A DNA stretch of 29,544 nucleotides from CALMEC01 sp031376485 (lineage in GTDB: Bacteria; Actinomycetota; Thermoleophilia; Miltoncostaeales; Miltoncostaeaceae), in assembly GCA_031376485.1 (NCBI GenBank), contig JANMDV010000095.1, positions 1 to 29,544 of the forward strand. Direction: 5' to 3'. How positions within the stretch are numbered: the first letter of the stretch is position 1; the number at the start of each line of letters is the position of its first letter. A model generated the notes under the pieces. That model saw only the letters and a program-made list of their open reading frames with translations. It was not told where the DNA came from and did not search any database. Shown one piece after another: positions 1 to 7,270 of this stretch. A program made the position numbers and the translations under genes.

Positions 1-1079
1 CCGGCATCGGCGGCCTGTTCGGACGTGAGCCCGACGGCGGCGACCTCGGGATCGCAGAAGACCACCCGCGGCACCGCGCGGTAGTCGGCGCGAGCCTCCT
101 GGCCCAGGATGTCGGCGCACGCGATACGCCCCTGGTACGCCGCGACGTGGGTGAACTGCCCCGCTCCGGTGACATCACCGACCGCCCAGACGCCCGCCGA
201 CGCCCTGCAGCGCTCATCGATGTCAATGCCGCGGTCGCCGGGGTCGATGCCCACCGTTTCGAGACCCAGATCCCAAACCCGTGGGCGGCGTCCGGTGGCC
301 ACCACGAGCCGCGAGACCTGGAGATCCTCCCCGTCGGCAAAGCGCACAAGAACCCCTGCACCTGCACGCGCCACACTCGTGACCTGCGCGCCAACCCGCA
401 CCTCGATGCCCTCCTCACCCAGGAGACGGCCGAGCAGCTCCCCTACCCTGGGCTCCTCTCTGTCCAAGAGCCGCGGGCCGGACTGGATCAGGCATACCCG
501 ACTGCCGTAGCGCGACAGCATCTGCCCCAACTCGATGCCCACGGGCCCGCCGCCCAGCACTGCGGTGCGTTCGGGGACCTCGTTGAGCGCCATCGTCTCG
601 CGGTTGGTCCAGTACCCCGTCGCCTCCAGGCCTTCGATCGGCGGGGGCGCCGTCACGCTGCCGGTGGCGATCACCACGCGCGGGGTCGCATACACGCGCC
701 CATCAACATCGACCCGCCCCGGGCCGGCAAGCCGGCCGTAGCCGCGGATGATCGTGACCCCACGCGCGGTGTAGCGGGCGACCTTGCCGTGATCGTCCAG
801 GCCGGACGTGACGTCATCACGAAAGCCCAGGACCTCGTTCCAGTTCTCGATTTGCGCCGCGACCCCGGGGATGCGCCGGGCCGCGGCGACCGCCTCGACC
901 GGCCGCAGCAACGCCTTGGCCGGCATGCATGCCCAGTACGGGCACTCGCCCCCCACGAGCTCGGACTCGACCATCGCCACAGCCATTCCGGCATCGGCCA
1001 GCCGTCCGGCGACCGCACGCCCACCGCTGCCGGAGCCGATCACGATGACGTCGAAACGTCCGAGCGCCACCCCCGTCAT
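1..1079 (-). CDS. FAD-dependent pyridine nucleotide-disulfide oxidoreductase (C-terminus cut by window edge)
   Basis: Flavoenzyme of the dihydrolipoamide dehydrogenase / mercuric reductase family, which passes electrons between NAD(P)H and a disulfide or other acceptor in the cytoplasm. It starts at ATG 1079, overlapping the stop of the upstream gene as ATGA. Visible parts in order: an FAD-binding GSGSGG loop (residues 15-20), a redox disulfide motif GGECPYWACMPAK with Cys46 and Cys51 at the normal four-residue spacing, an NAD-binding GGGPVGIELG loop (about 174-183), and the second FAD motif VWAVGDVTG (about residue 300). About 358 residues are present. The family usually has 450-480, so the C-terminal dimerisation domain lies outside the window. 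The Tyr-Trp-Ala stretch between the cysteines differs from the usual CLNxGC, so the substrate cannot be named; mycothione or lipoamide reductase is not supported. The family call is firm. Confidence 0.88.
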   Translation of the reverse strand, partial: MTGVALGRFDVIVIGSGSGGRAVAGRLADAGMAVAMVESELVGGECPYWACMPAKALLRPVEAVAAARRIPGVAAQIENWNEVLGFRDDVTSGLDDHGKVARYTARGVTIIRGYGRLAGPGRVDVDGRVYATPRVVIATGSVTAPPPIEGLEATGYWTNRETMALNEVPERTAVLGGGPVGIELGQMLSRYGSRVCLIQSGPRLLDREEPRVGELLGRLLGEEGIEVRVGAQVTSVARAGAGVLVRFADGEDLQVSRLVVATGRRPRVWDLGLETVGIDPGDRGIDIDERCRASAGVWAVGDVTGAGQFTHVAAYQGRIACADILGQEARADYRAVPRVVFCDPEVAAVGLTSEQAADA

Positions 1080-1660
1080 CGACGGCGCTCGCGCGCATCG
1101 TCCGGTGGATTGGGCACCTCGTAGATGTCCGCCACACCGAAGCTTGCGACCAAGGCGGTCGGTCCGATCCGGACGAACAGGTCCGCTTCACGCTCGCGCT
1201 CCGCCCGCTCCCACCGCCGCGCCTCCAGCAGGTCGGCACCGCCCACCCCGACGGCAGTCCCCATGAGCACGCCGGCCGTAACCCCCTCCCACCCCGCGAG
1301 CCGGTCGAACATCAAGATGACGATCGCCGACAAGAACACCCCACCGCTCAACCGGATGCGCCTGTCACGCCCGTCAGCCCGCGTCTCGTACACCACCCGC
1401 GAGGTCGGGAACCGGGGTGCGCGCAACCCTTCGCGAACCCGGCGGGGCACGTTGACCAATCCCGCGACGGCCGCCAGCACCAGCACGACGAACGCGATCA
1501 GCCACGTGCGGCCCGGCTGCAGCGGCTGATCGAGCAGCCACTGAATCGTCCACCACGCCGCCACGGCACCCCCGACCCCCAGCACCAACCACCCACGAAG
1601 CCGCACTTCTTCGGCCACTCGGGCGATCCGCGGCAGGCCCGCCAGTAATGTCTCGCCCAT
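1076..1660 (-). CDS. Small multi-pass membrane protein of unknown function
   Basis: Protein of 194 residues with about four hydrophobic helices: roughly 23-43 (GWLVLGVGGAVAAWW), 53-72 (TWLIAFVVLVLAAVAG), 108-123 and 128-147. They are followed by an Arg/Glu-rich cytoplasmic stretch and a short C-terminal tail ending in RERRR. I do not recognise a family. The start at ATG 1660 is preferred over an in-frame codon further up because a TATCGT box lies exactly 7 bases upstream, which fits a leaderless mRNA. The longer version would run through the promoter. It overlaps the downstream flavoenzyme by ATGA, so the two are probably one operon. Confidence 0.72.
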   Translation of the reverse strand: MGETLLAGLPRIARVAEEVRLRGWLVLGVGGAVAAWWTIQWLLDQPLQPGRTWLIAFVVLVLAAVAGLVNVPRRVREGLRAPRFPTSRVVYETRADGRDRRIRLSGGVFLSAIVILMFDRLAGWEGVTAGVLMGTAVGVGGADLLEARRWERAEREREADLFVRIGPTALVASFGVADIYEVPNPPDDARERRR

Positions 1661-1666
1661 TTTGGC

Positions 1667-1673
1667 TACGATA
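1667..1673. promoter_or_regulatory. Shared -10 element for two divergent genes
   Basis: The heptamer TACGATA reads TACGAT on the plus strand (1667-1672) and TATCGT on the minus strand (1673-1668), so both strands match TAnnnT. The minus copy ends 7 bases before ATG 1660. The plus copy ends 9 bases before ATG 1682. No good -35 is visible on either side. This is an inference from spacing, not a measured start site. Confidence 0.55.
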
Positions 1674-1681
1674 CCGCCCCG

Positions 1682-1714
1682 ATGAGCACTCTGAGCAAGT
1701 TCCCGTCCCTGTGA
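1682..1714 (+). CDS. Possible leaderless micro-ORF (10 codons) coupled to the sugar dehydrogenase
   Basis: An ATG nine bases after the TACGAT box opens a 10-codon frame, MSTLSKFPSL, whose TGA at 1712-1714 overlaps the GTG start (1711) of the dehydrogenase as GTGA. The dehydrogenase GTG has no Shine-Dalgarno-like sequence in front of it. Ribosomes loading on a leaderless 5' end could therefore translate this frame first and reinitiate. The frame differs from that of the main gene. It could be chance; no homology is expected for so short a peptide. Confidence 0.35.
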   Translation: MSTLSKFPSL

Positions 1715-2979
1715 CAGACCGCGCACCGCAAGTCGGCATCATCGGGATGGGGTACGTCGGACTGCCCCTCGCCACCACGCTCGCCGAAGCCGGCGTCGCC
1801 GTGCTCGGGCTGGACGCGGTGCAATCGAAGGTCGACATGTTGAACCGTGGCGAGTCGTACATCGACGACATCGCCTCCGACCGCCTCGGGCCGCTGGTGG
1901 CCGACGGCCTGGTCCAAGCGACGACCTCGTGGGATGCCATGCGGGGGGTCGAGACGGTCATCATCTGCTTGCCCACGCCGCTCGACGAACACCGTGAGCC
2001 GGATCTGTCGGCGGTGCTCGGCGCTGCTGAGAGCCTGGCGCAGCGCCTCCGGCCGGGCCAGCTGGTGATACTCGAGAGCACGACCTACCCGGGCACGACC
2101 CGTGACGAGCTGGGTCCGGTGCTGGAGCGCTCCGGTTTGGTGGCCGGCAAGGACTTCCACCTGGCGTTCTCGCCTGAGCGCGTCGACCCGGGTCGCGTGG
2201 ACTGGACCACCCGCACCACGCCCAAGGTTGTCGGCGGGCTCACGCCCGAGTGCACCAGGCGCGCGATGGAGGTCTATGGGGCGGCCTGCGACAGCCTGGT
2301 CGCGGTGGACACGCCCGAGGTCGCCGAGATGACCAAGCTCCTCGAGAACATCTTCCGCAGCGTCAACATCGCCCTGGTCAACGAGATGGCGATGCTGTGC
2401 GACCGCATGAACATCGACGTGTGGGACGTCATCGACGCGGCCGCCACCAAGCCTTTTGGGTTCATGCCGTTCCGGCCCGGCCCGGGCCTGGGCGGCCACT
2501 GCATCCCGATCGACCCGTTCTACCTGACGTGGAAGGCACGCGAGTTCGAGTTCCACACCGAGTTCATCGAGTTGGCGGGAAAGATCAACTCGCAGATGCC
2601 GGCGTTCTGCGTCGGCAAGGTCTCCCGCGCGCTCAACAGTCGGCGCAAGCCGCTCAACGGCAGCCGGGTACTGGTCATCGGGGTCGCCTACAAGGCCGAT
2701 GTCAACGACATGCGTGAAAGCCCGGCGCTCAAGATCATCGACCTGCTGGCCGGCCAAGGCGCCCAAGTCGCCTACCACGACCCGCACGTCCCGCATCTGC
2801 CCAAGGTCGGTTTGCAAAGCGTGCCGCTGACGGCCGAGGTCCTTCATGATCTGGACGCCGTCGCGGTCGTCACAGCGCACTCCGGCATCGACTGGGAGAT
2901 GGTCGCCCGGGAGGCACCGCTGGTCGTCGACTTTCGCAACGTGGTGCCCCCCGTCGACGGCAAAGTGTGGAAGCTCTGA
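1711..2979 (+). CDS. Nucleotide-sugar 6-dehydrogenase (UDP-N-acetylglucosamine 6-dehydrogenase type)
   Basis: This enzyme oxidises C6 of a UDP-sugar to a uronic acid using two NAD+. It has 422 residues from GTG 1711, normal for the UDP-glucose/GDP-mannose dehydrogenase family. Visible are the N-terminal Rossmann motif GMGYVGLPLA (12-21), ESTTYPGTT, FSPERVDPG, the central helix KLLENIFRSVNIALVNE, the catalytic cysteine (Cys264) in GGHCIPIDPFYLTW, and the C-terminal UDP-binding part with GVAYKADVNDMRESPA. The GGHCIPIDPFYL form is typical of the WbpA/WbpO/TviB branch acting on N-acetylated sugars rather than of plain UDP-glucose dehydrogenases. The next two genes (oxidoreductase, acyltransferase) support a WbpA-like role. 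An earlier ATG at 1648 was rejected because it would include the promoter and overlap the divergent gene. wbpA is the closest named relative, but the substrate is inferred. Confidence 0.9.
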   Translation: MTDRAPQVGIIGMGYVGLPLATTLAEAGVAVLGLDAVQSKVDMLNRGESYIDDIASDRLGPLVADGLVQATTSWDAMRGVETVIICLPTPLDEHREPDLSAVLGAAESLAQRLRPGQLVILESTTYPGTTRDELGPVLERSGLVAGKDFHLAFSPERVDPGRVDWTTRTTPKVVGGLTPECTRRAMEVYGAACDSLVAVDTPEVAEMTKLLENIFRSVNIALVNEMAMLCDRMNIDVWDVIDAAATKPFGFMPFRPGPGLGGHCIPIDPFYLTWKAREFEFHTEFIELAGKINSQMPAFCVGKVSRALNSRRKPLNGSRVLVIGVAYKADVNDMRESPALKIIDLLAGQGAQVAYHDPHVPHLPKVGLQSVPLTAEVLHDLDAVAVVTAHSGIDWEMVAREAPLVVDFRNVVPPVDGKVWKL

Positions 2980-3992
2980 GCGTCCGCCTCGGCGTCGTCG
3001 GCCTCAACTATTGGGGTCCCAACCTGGCACGGAACTTTGACCGGTTGGCCGACTGCGAGTTGGCGTACTGCTGCGACCTGGACGCGGCGATCCTGGACCG
3101 CCACCGACCGGGTTTCCCCGCCAGCACGTTCACGCGCGACCTTGACGACCTGCTGGGCGACGATACCCTGGACGCCGTCGTCATCGCCACGTCGGTGCCG
3201 ACACATGGGGCGCTTGCGATCCGCGCGCTCGAAGCCGGCAAGCACGTGTTCGTCGAAAAGCCGCTGGCGCTGACCGTCGCCGACGCCCGCCGGGTCACCG
3301 AGCTGGCTGCCGAACGCGGGCTGGTCGCGATGGTCGACCACCTGCTCGTCTACCACCCCGGCCTACAGAAGGTCAAGGACCTGATCGACGAGGGCGCGCT
3401 GGGCGACCGGACGTTCTACATGTACGGCAATCGCCAGAACCTCGGCATCGTCCGCCCAGACGAGAACGCCCTGTGGAGCCTGGGCCCACACGACATCTCG
3501 GTCATGATCTGGCTGGCTGGGGAACGTCCCAACGAGGTCGCCGCCTGGGGGACCTCGTACCTGCAGCCCGGCGTCGAGGACGTCGTGTTCGGGCATGTGC
3601 GGTTTCCGTCCGGAGTGACCGGTCACCTCCACCTGTCGTGGCTCGACCCGCATAAGATGCGCAAGATGACGGTGATTGGCTCCGAGCGCATGGTCGTGTT
3701 CGACGACATGGAGACCGAGCGCAAGGTCACGATCTACGACAAGGGCCCCATCACCCAAACGGCCACATACGGCGAGTACATCCAGGTGCGCTCAGGCGAC
3801 ATCCGCATCCCCAAGATCGACGGCACCGAGCCTCTGCGCCGTGTCTGTGAGCACTTCGTCGACTGCGTCGCCAACGGCACGACACCGATGTCGGATGCCG
3901 CTGCGGGACTGGCCGTCGTCGAGGTGCTCGAAGCGATGACCCAGTCCATGGCCGACTCGGGCCGACCCGTCACCATCGGAGACACAGCATGA
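2967..3992 (+). CDS. Gfo/Idh/MocA-family NAD(P)-dependent oxidoreductase (WbpB-like)
   Basis: Sugar oxidoreductase of 341 residues. The N-terminal Rossmann fold shows GVVGLNYWGPNLARNF near residues 9-24. The family's EKP motif appears as FVEKPLAL, with Glu97 and Lys98; the lysine is the catalytic residue in this family. MVDHLLVYHPG and the C-terminal alpha/beta domain follow. GTG 2967 overlaps the end of the dehydrogenase by 13 bases, and the stop overlaps the next ATG (ATGA), so it sits in the middle of a translationally coupled operon. In the WbpA-B-E-D route the family member oxidises C3 of UDP-GlcNAc-uronate before transamination, and that is the best guess here. Other Gfo/Idh enzymes act on inositols or other sugars, so the exact reaction is inferred from context only. 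Confidence 0.87.
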   Translation: MEALSVRLGVVGLNYWGPNLARNFDRLADCELAYCCDLDAAILDRHRPGFPASTFTRDLDDLLGDDTLDAVVIATSVPTHGALAIRALEAGKHVFVEKPLALTVADARRVTELAAERGLVAMVDHLLVYHPGLQKVKDLIDEGALGDRTFYMYGNRQNLGIVRPDENALWSLGPHDISVMIWLAGERPNEVAAWGTSYLQPGVEDVVFGHVRFPSGVTGHLHLSWLDPHKMRKMTVIGSERMVVFDDMETERKVTIYDKGPITQTATYGEYIQVRSGDIRIPKIDGTEPLRRVCEHFVDCVANGTTPMSDAAAGLAVVEVLEAMTQSMADSGRPVTIGDTA

Positions 3993-4684
3993 GCCGCGAG
4001 AACCTGGTGTTGGGCGAGGGCGTGGTTTTGGGCGCGGACGTCGAGATCGGCGCCAACGTCGTGATACACGCGGGCACGGTCATCGGCGACGGCTGCGTCA
4101 TCCAAGACAACGTGGTCATCGGTAAGCAACCGCGCCTGGGCAAGCAGTCGACCGCCAAGCGCGACCCGCTCGCGCCGCTGCAGATCGGAGCAGGCACAGC
4201 GATCTGCGCGGGATCCGTGTTGTTCGCCGGTTCGGTCATCGGGCGTGACTGCGTCATGGGCGATCAGGTCGCCATCCGCGAGCGGGTCACCATCGGCGAC
4301 AACGTCGTCGTGGGCCGCGGCAGCCTCGTCGAGAACGACACGTCCATCGGCGACCACACCAAGATCCAAGCCAATTGTTACATCACGGCCTACTCGATCC
4401 TGGAGGACCACGTCTTCATCGCACCCTGCGTCGCGACCACAAACGACAACTTGATGGGGCGCACCGAGGCCAGGTTCGGGGCCATCAAGGGCCCGACGAT
4501 CCGTCGCGGGGCCCGGATCGGAGGGGCCTGCGTGATCCTGCCGGGCATCGAAATCGGCGAAGAGGCGTTCATCGCGGCAGGGGCCCTCGTCACCAAGGAC
4601 GTGCCCCCCGGCAAGTTGGTCGCCGGACTGCCGGCGCGTGTGTGGCGCGACGTGCCGCCTGAGGAACTTCTCAGCGCTCAATAG
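3989..4684 (+). CDS. Hexapeptide-repeat (left-handed beta-helix) acyltransferase, WbpD-like
   Basis: Acyltransferase of 231 residues built almost entirely of imperfect hexapeptides (for example VVLGAD-VEIGAN-VVIHAG-TVIGDG), which form a left-handed beta-helix and act as a trimer. It usually transfers an acetyl group from acetyl-CoA to a sugar amine. A loop break at about residues 45-65 (KQPRLGKQSTAKRDPLAPL) and the C-terminal GIEIGEEAFIAAGALVTKDVPPG-type end resemble WbpD and related sugar N-acetyltransferases. It is 30-40 residues longer than typical WbpD. ATG 3989 overlaps the previous stop. In this operon it would acetylate a 3-amino sugar, but the aminotransferase that would create that amine is not present in the window. 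Confidence 0.85.
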   Translation: MSRENLVLGEGVVLGADVEIGANVVIHAGTVIGDGCVIQDNVVIGKQPRLGKQSTAKRDPLAPLQIGAGTAICAGSVLFAGSVIGRDCVMGDQVAIRERVTIGDNVVVGRGSLVENDTSIGDHTKIQANCYITAYSILEDHVFIAPCVATTNDNLMGRTEARFGAIKGPTIRRGARIGGACVILPGIEIGEEAFIAAGALVTKDVPPGKLVAGLPARVWRDVPPEELLSAQ

Positions 4685-4723
4685 CCGCGGGTTTTCTCTG
4701 GATTCGTGGTTCGCCGGGAGCTA

Positions 4724-4750
4724 GTGACACCGGTTACCAAGTGGTAGCGT
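4724..4750 (+). promoter_or_regulatory. Likely promoter with palindromic operator upstream of the ABC-transporter operon
   Basis: A perfect inverted repeat TACCA-AG-TGGTA (4735-4746) lies between a possible -35 (GTGACA, 4724-4729) and a possible -10 (TAGCGT, 4745-4750), overlapping the latter. This is where a repressor would block RNA polymerase. The leader to the ATG would be about 80 bases and carries a good ribosome site, GAGGAG (4822-4827). The -35 to -10 gap of 15 bases is short, so the promoter call is tentative. Confidence 0.45.
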
Positions 4751-4837
4751 CCGCGCACTCGGCCGCGTCCCGCAACCTGAGTAATCGTTTGTATGGCGGG
4801 CTCGCGGCCACAACAGGCGACGAGGAGAAAATCAAAC

Positions 4838-6151
4838 ATGAAGAATGGTCGATGGACCATCCTGGCGATTGCAGCCATCGCGGTACTGGGTGCCGTGGTC
4901 GCCGGTTGCGGTGGGGACGACGGGGGCAAAAGCGGCGGTGTGACAGCGCTGCCCGCATCGTCGTGTCCGGCTGCCCCCCTCTACGAGGGCGAGGGCTCGG
5001 CGGACTACCTCATCGCATCGGACCTGCCGCTGCAGGGTGCATCGCGCCCGCAGACCGAGCAGATGGGCAAAGCAATCGAGTTCATCATGAAGCAGCGCGG
5101 CTTCAAGGCCGGCGACAAGAAGGTCGCCTACCAGGCCTGTGACGACGCGACCGCACAGGCAGCGTCGTGGGACTCGGCGAAATGCACGGCGAATGCCAAT
5201 GCCTACGTCGCCAACAAGGCGGTCATCGGCGTGATCGGCACGTTCAACTCGGGGTGCGCGAAGCTCATCATCCCGATCCTGAACCCCGCGCCCATCGCCA
5301 TGCTGAGCCCGGCCAACACCTACGTCGGACTGACACAGGGCGGGCCGGTCGAACCCGGTGAGCCGGACAAGTACTACCCGTCGGGCAAGCGCAACTACAC
5401 GCGCATCGTCGCGGCCGACAACTTCCAGGGCCCCGCCCTGGCGGTGTTCGCCCAGACCGACCTCAAGGTCAAGAAGGTCTTTATCCTGAACGACGGGCAG
5501 CTCTACGGAGCGGGCCTCGCCAACAACTTCCGAGACGCCGCCAAGAAGCTCAACCTCGAGGTGGCCGGTTTCCAGAAGTGGGACTCCAAGTCGACGAGCT
5601 TCGAGCCACTCGGCAACACGATCAAGGCGACCGGCGCCGACGGCGTCATGCTCGCCGGCATCGTCGACAACGCAGGCGGCAAGCTGGTCAAAGACCTGCG
5701 CGCCGTGCTCGGCGGCGGCGTCCAGATCCTCTCACCGGACGGCTTCACGCCGATTGAGTCGGTCATCAAGGACGCCGGCAAGGCGGCCGAGGGCGTCTAC
5801 GTCAGCGTCGCCGGTCCGCCGGTGGACCAGCTGACCGGCAAGGGCAAGGCCTTCGTCGAGGAGTTTGGCGCCACCGTGGGCGGCCCAGACAAGGTGCAGG
5901 CGTACGCGGCGTACGCCGCGCAGGCGGCAGAAATCATGCTCGACGCGATCGCCGCGTCGGACGGCACCCGCCAGTCCGTCGTGGACAACCTGTTCAAGAC
6001 CAACGTGACCGACGGCATCCTGGGCACGTTCGGCCTTGACGCAAACGGCGACACAACCGCCGGTGGCGTCACGGTGTACCAGATCAAGGGTGGTAAGCAG
6101 GTCACCATCAGGGTCGTCACACCCGACGCCGCACTGGTCGGAAAGGCCTAG
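4838..6151 (+). CDS. Branched-chain amino-acid-type ABC transporter, substrate-binding lipoprotein
   Basis: Extracytoplasmic receptor that captures a solute and delivers it to the permeases encoded next. It has 437 residues from ATG 4838, chosen because GAGGAG lies 10 bases upstream and because the protein then begins with a textbook lipoprotein signal: MKNGR, a hydrophobic core, then VVAGC with Cys24 as the lipidated residue. The body is a periplasmic-binding-protein type I fold (Leu/Ile/Val-binding family), with DLPLQGASRPQTEQM near the start of the mature part and YAAYAAQAAEIMLDAI near the end. The linker after the cysteine is Gly/Asp-rich. Context (livH-M-G-F order downstream) fixes the system type. 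The ligand could be an amino acid, urea, or an aromatic or short-chain compound. Confidence 0.9.
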   Translation: MKNGRWTILAIAAIAVLGAVVAGCGGDDGGKSGGVTALPASSCPAAPLYEGEGSADYLIASDLPLQGASRPQTEQMGKAIEFIMKQRGFKAGDKKVAYQACDDATAQAASWDSAKCTANANAYVANKAVIGVIGTFNSGCAKLIIPILNPAPIAMLSPANTYVGLTQGGPVEPGEPDKYYPSGKRNYTRIVAADNFQGPALAVFAQTDLKVKKVFILNDGQLYGAGLANNFRDAAKKLNLEVAGFQKWDSKSTSFEPLGNTIKATGADGVMLAGIVDNAGGKLVKDLRAVLGGGVQILSPDGFTPIESVIKDAGKAAEGVYVSVAGPPVDQLTGKGKAFVEEFGATVGGPDKVQAYAAYAAQAAEIMLDAIAASDGTRQSVVDNLFKTNVTDGILGTFGLDANGDTTAGGVTVYQIKGGKQVTIRVVTPDAALVGKA

Positions 6152-6169
6152 GCTCCAAATGATCGTGGT

Positions 6170-6191
6170 GAGGGGGGCCTCGGCCCCCCTC
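6170..6191 (+). terminator. GC hairpin between binding protein and first permease (partial terminator/attenuator)
   Basis: A near-perfect inverted repeat (GAGGGGGGCC at 6170-6179 against its complement at 6182-6191) begins 18 bases after the binding-protein stop. There is no T-tract after it. Its position suggests a mRNA 3'-end stabiliser or partial terminator that keeps the lipoprotein in excess over the membrane parts, as is common in ABC operons. Confidence 0.55.
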
Positions 6192-6210
6192 GCGGCGTTC
6201 CCTCCAGACA

Positions 6211-7269
6211 ATGTCGACACAGGCCCAAACGAGCAGCAACTGGTTCCTGCCCAGGCAGCGGCCGAAGGCCCTGTCGATCATCGGACTCGTGCTCGTCGCC
6301 GCAGTGGTGGCGTGGCTCGTGGTCAACCTCATCGACGCCCCGGCGCAGTTTTTGACGGTGCTCGTGCTCGGCATCACGTTCGGGTCGCTGTACGGCCTGA
6401 TCGCGCTGGGCTACACGCTGGTCTACGGCATCCTCGAGCTCATCAACTTCGCGCACGGCGATCTGTTCATGCTCGGCGGTCTGCTGTCGGGCTCGTTTAT
6501 CATCTCGGTGTTCGATCTGCAGGGCGGTAAGGCGTGGTATGTCCTGTGGCCATTGCTGCTCTTGACGATGGTCATCGCAGCGACGTTCTGCGCGACGCTC
6601 AACGTCGGAATCGAGGCGATCGCCTACCGCCGCCTTCGTAATGCCCCACGGCTGGCTCCGCTGATCACTGCGGTCGCCGTGTCGTTCATCCTGCAGGGCG
6701 TCGGCCTGATCTTCTGGGGCCCGCGTCCGACGACCACGAACAACCTGGTGTCGGAGTCGAAGATCTTCGACATCAACGGATTCAGCGTCACGTGGAACAA
6801 GCTCGTGATCATCCTCGTCACCGCCCCGGTGCTCGTCGGCCTGATCTACCTGGTCCAGAAGACCCGGCAGGGCAAGGCGATGCGGGCCGTGGCCCAGGAC
6901 ATGCAGGCGGCGAGCATGATGGGCATCAACGTCAACCGGACGATCTCGTTCACGTTCGCCGTGGGCGGCGCCCTGGCCGGCGTCGCAGGCATCCTGTGGA
7001 TGATCTACCCGGGCTCGATGCGCTACGACACCGGCTTCCAGATCGGCCTGATCGCGTTCACCGCCGCCGTGCTGGGCGGCATCGGCAACCTGCAGGGCGC
7101 CGTGGCGGGCTCGATGATCATCGGTCTCGTCCAAGCCTTCAACGAGGGCCTGTCGATCGGATCGCCCGGCAGCAACTGGACGCAGTCGATCGTGTTCAGC
7201 ATCCTTATCCTGATCCTGGTGTTCCGACCCGAGGGGCTGCTCGGGGAGCGCACGCCGGAAGGCCAGTGA
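6211..7269 (+). CDS. livH: Branched-chain amino-acid-type ABC transporter permease, LivH family
   Basis: Inner-membrane permease of 352 residues with about eight or nine hydrophobic helices after a 25-residue basic/polar N-terminus. Family signatures include ALGYTLVYGILELINFAHGDLFMLGG (about residues 66-91) and a C-terminal AVLGGIGNLQGAVAGSMIIGL. The first is the well-conserved LivH stretch where helices line the path. It forms a heterodimer with the next gene product (LivM type) and is driven by the two ATPases. ATG 6211 lies 19 bases after the hairpin and has only a weak ribosome site. A 58-residue N-terminal part precedes the conserved region, longer than in E. coli LivH. The liv-type assignment is firm; the substrate is unknown. 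Confidence 0.9.
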   Translation: MSTQAQTSSNWFLPRQRPKALSIIGLVLVAAVVAWLVVNLIDAPAQFLTVLVLGITFGSLYGLIALGYTLVYGILELINFAHGDLFMLGGLLSGSFIISVFDLQGGKAWYVLWPLLLLTMVIAATFCATLNVGIEAIAYRRLRNAPRLAPLITAVAVSFILQGVGLIFWGPRPTTTNNLVSESKIFDINGFSVTWNKLVIILVTAPVLVGLIYLVQKTRQGKAMRAVAQDMQAASMMGINVNRTISFTFAVGGALAGVAGILWMIYPGSMRYDTGFQIGLIAFTAAVLGGIGNLQGAVAGSMIIGLVQAFNEGLSIGSPGSNWTQSIVFSILILILVFRPEGLLGERTPEGQ

Positions 7270-7270
7270 C

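Noticed and set aside
147..1124. Long plus-strand open frame opposite the flavoenzyme
   Set aside because: The minus strand carries clear FAD, NAD and redox-disulfide motifs over the same bases; the plus frame is His/Arg/Pro-rich with no motif, a typical antisense shadow in GC-rich DNA.
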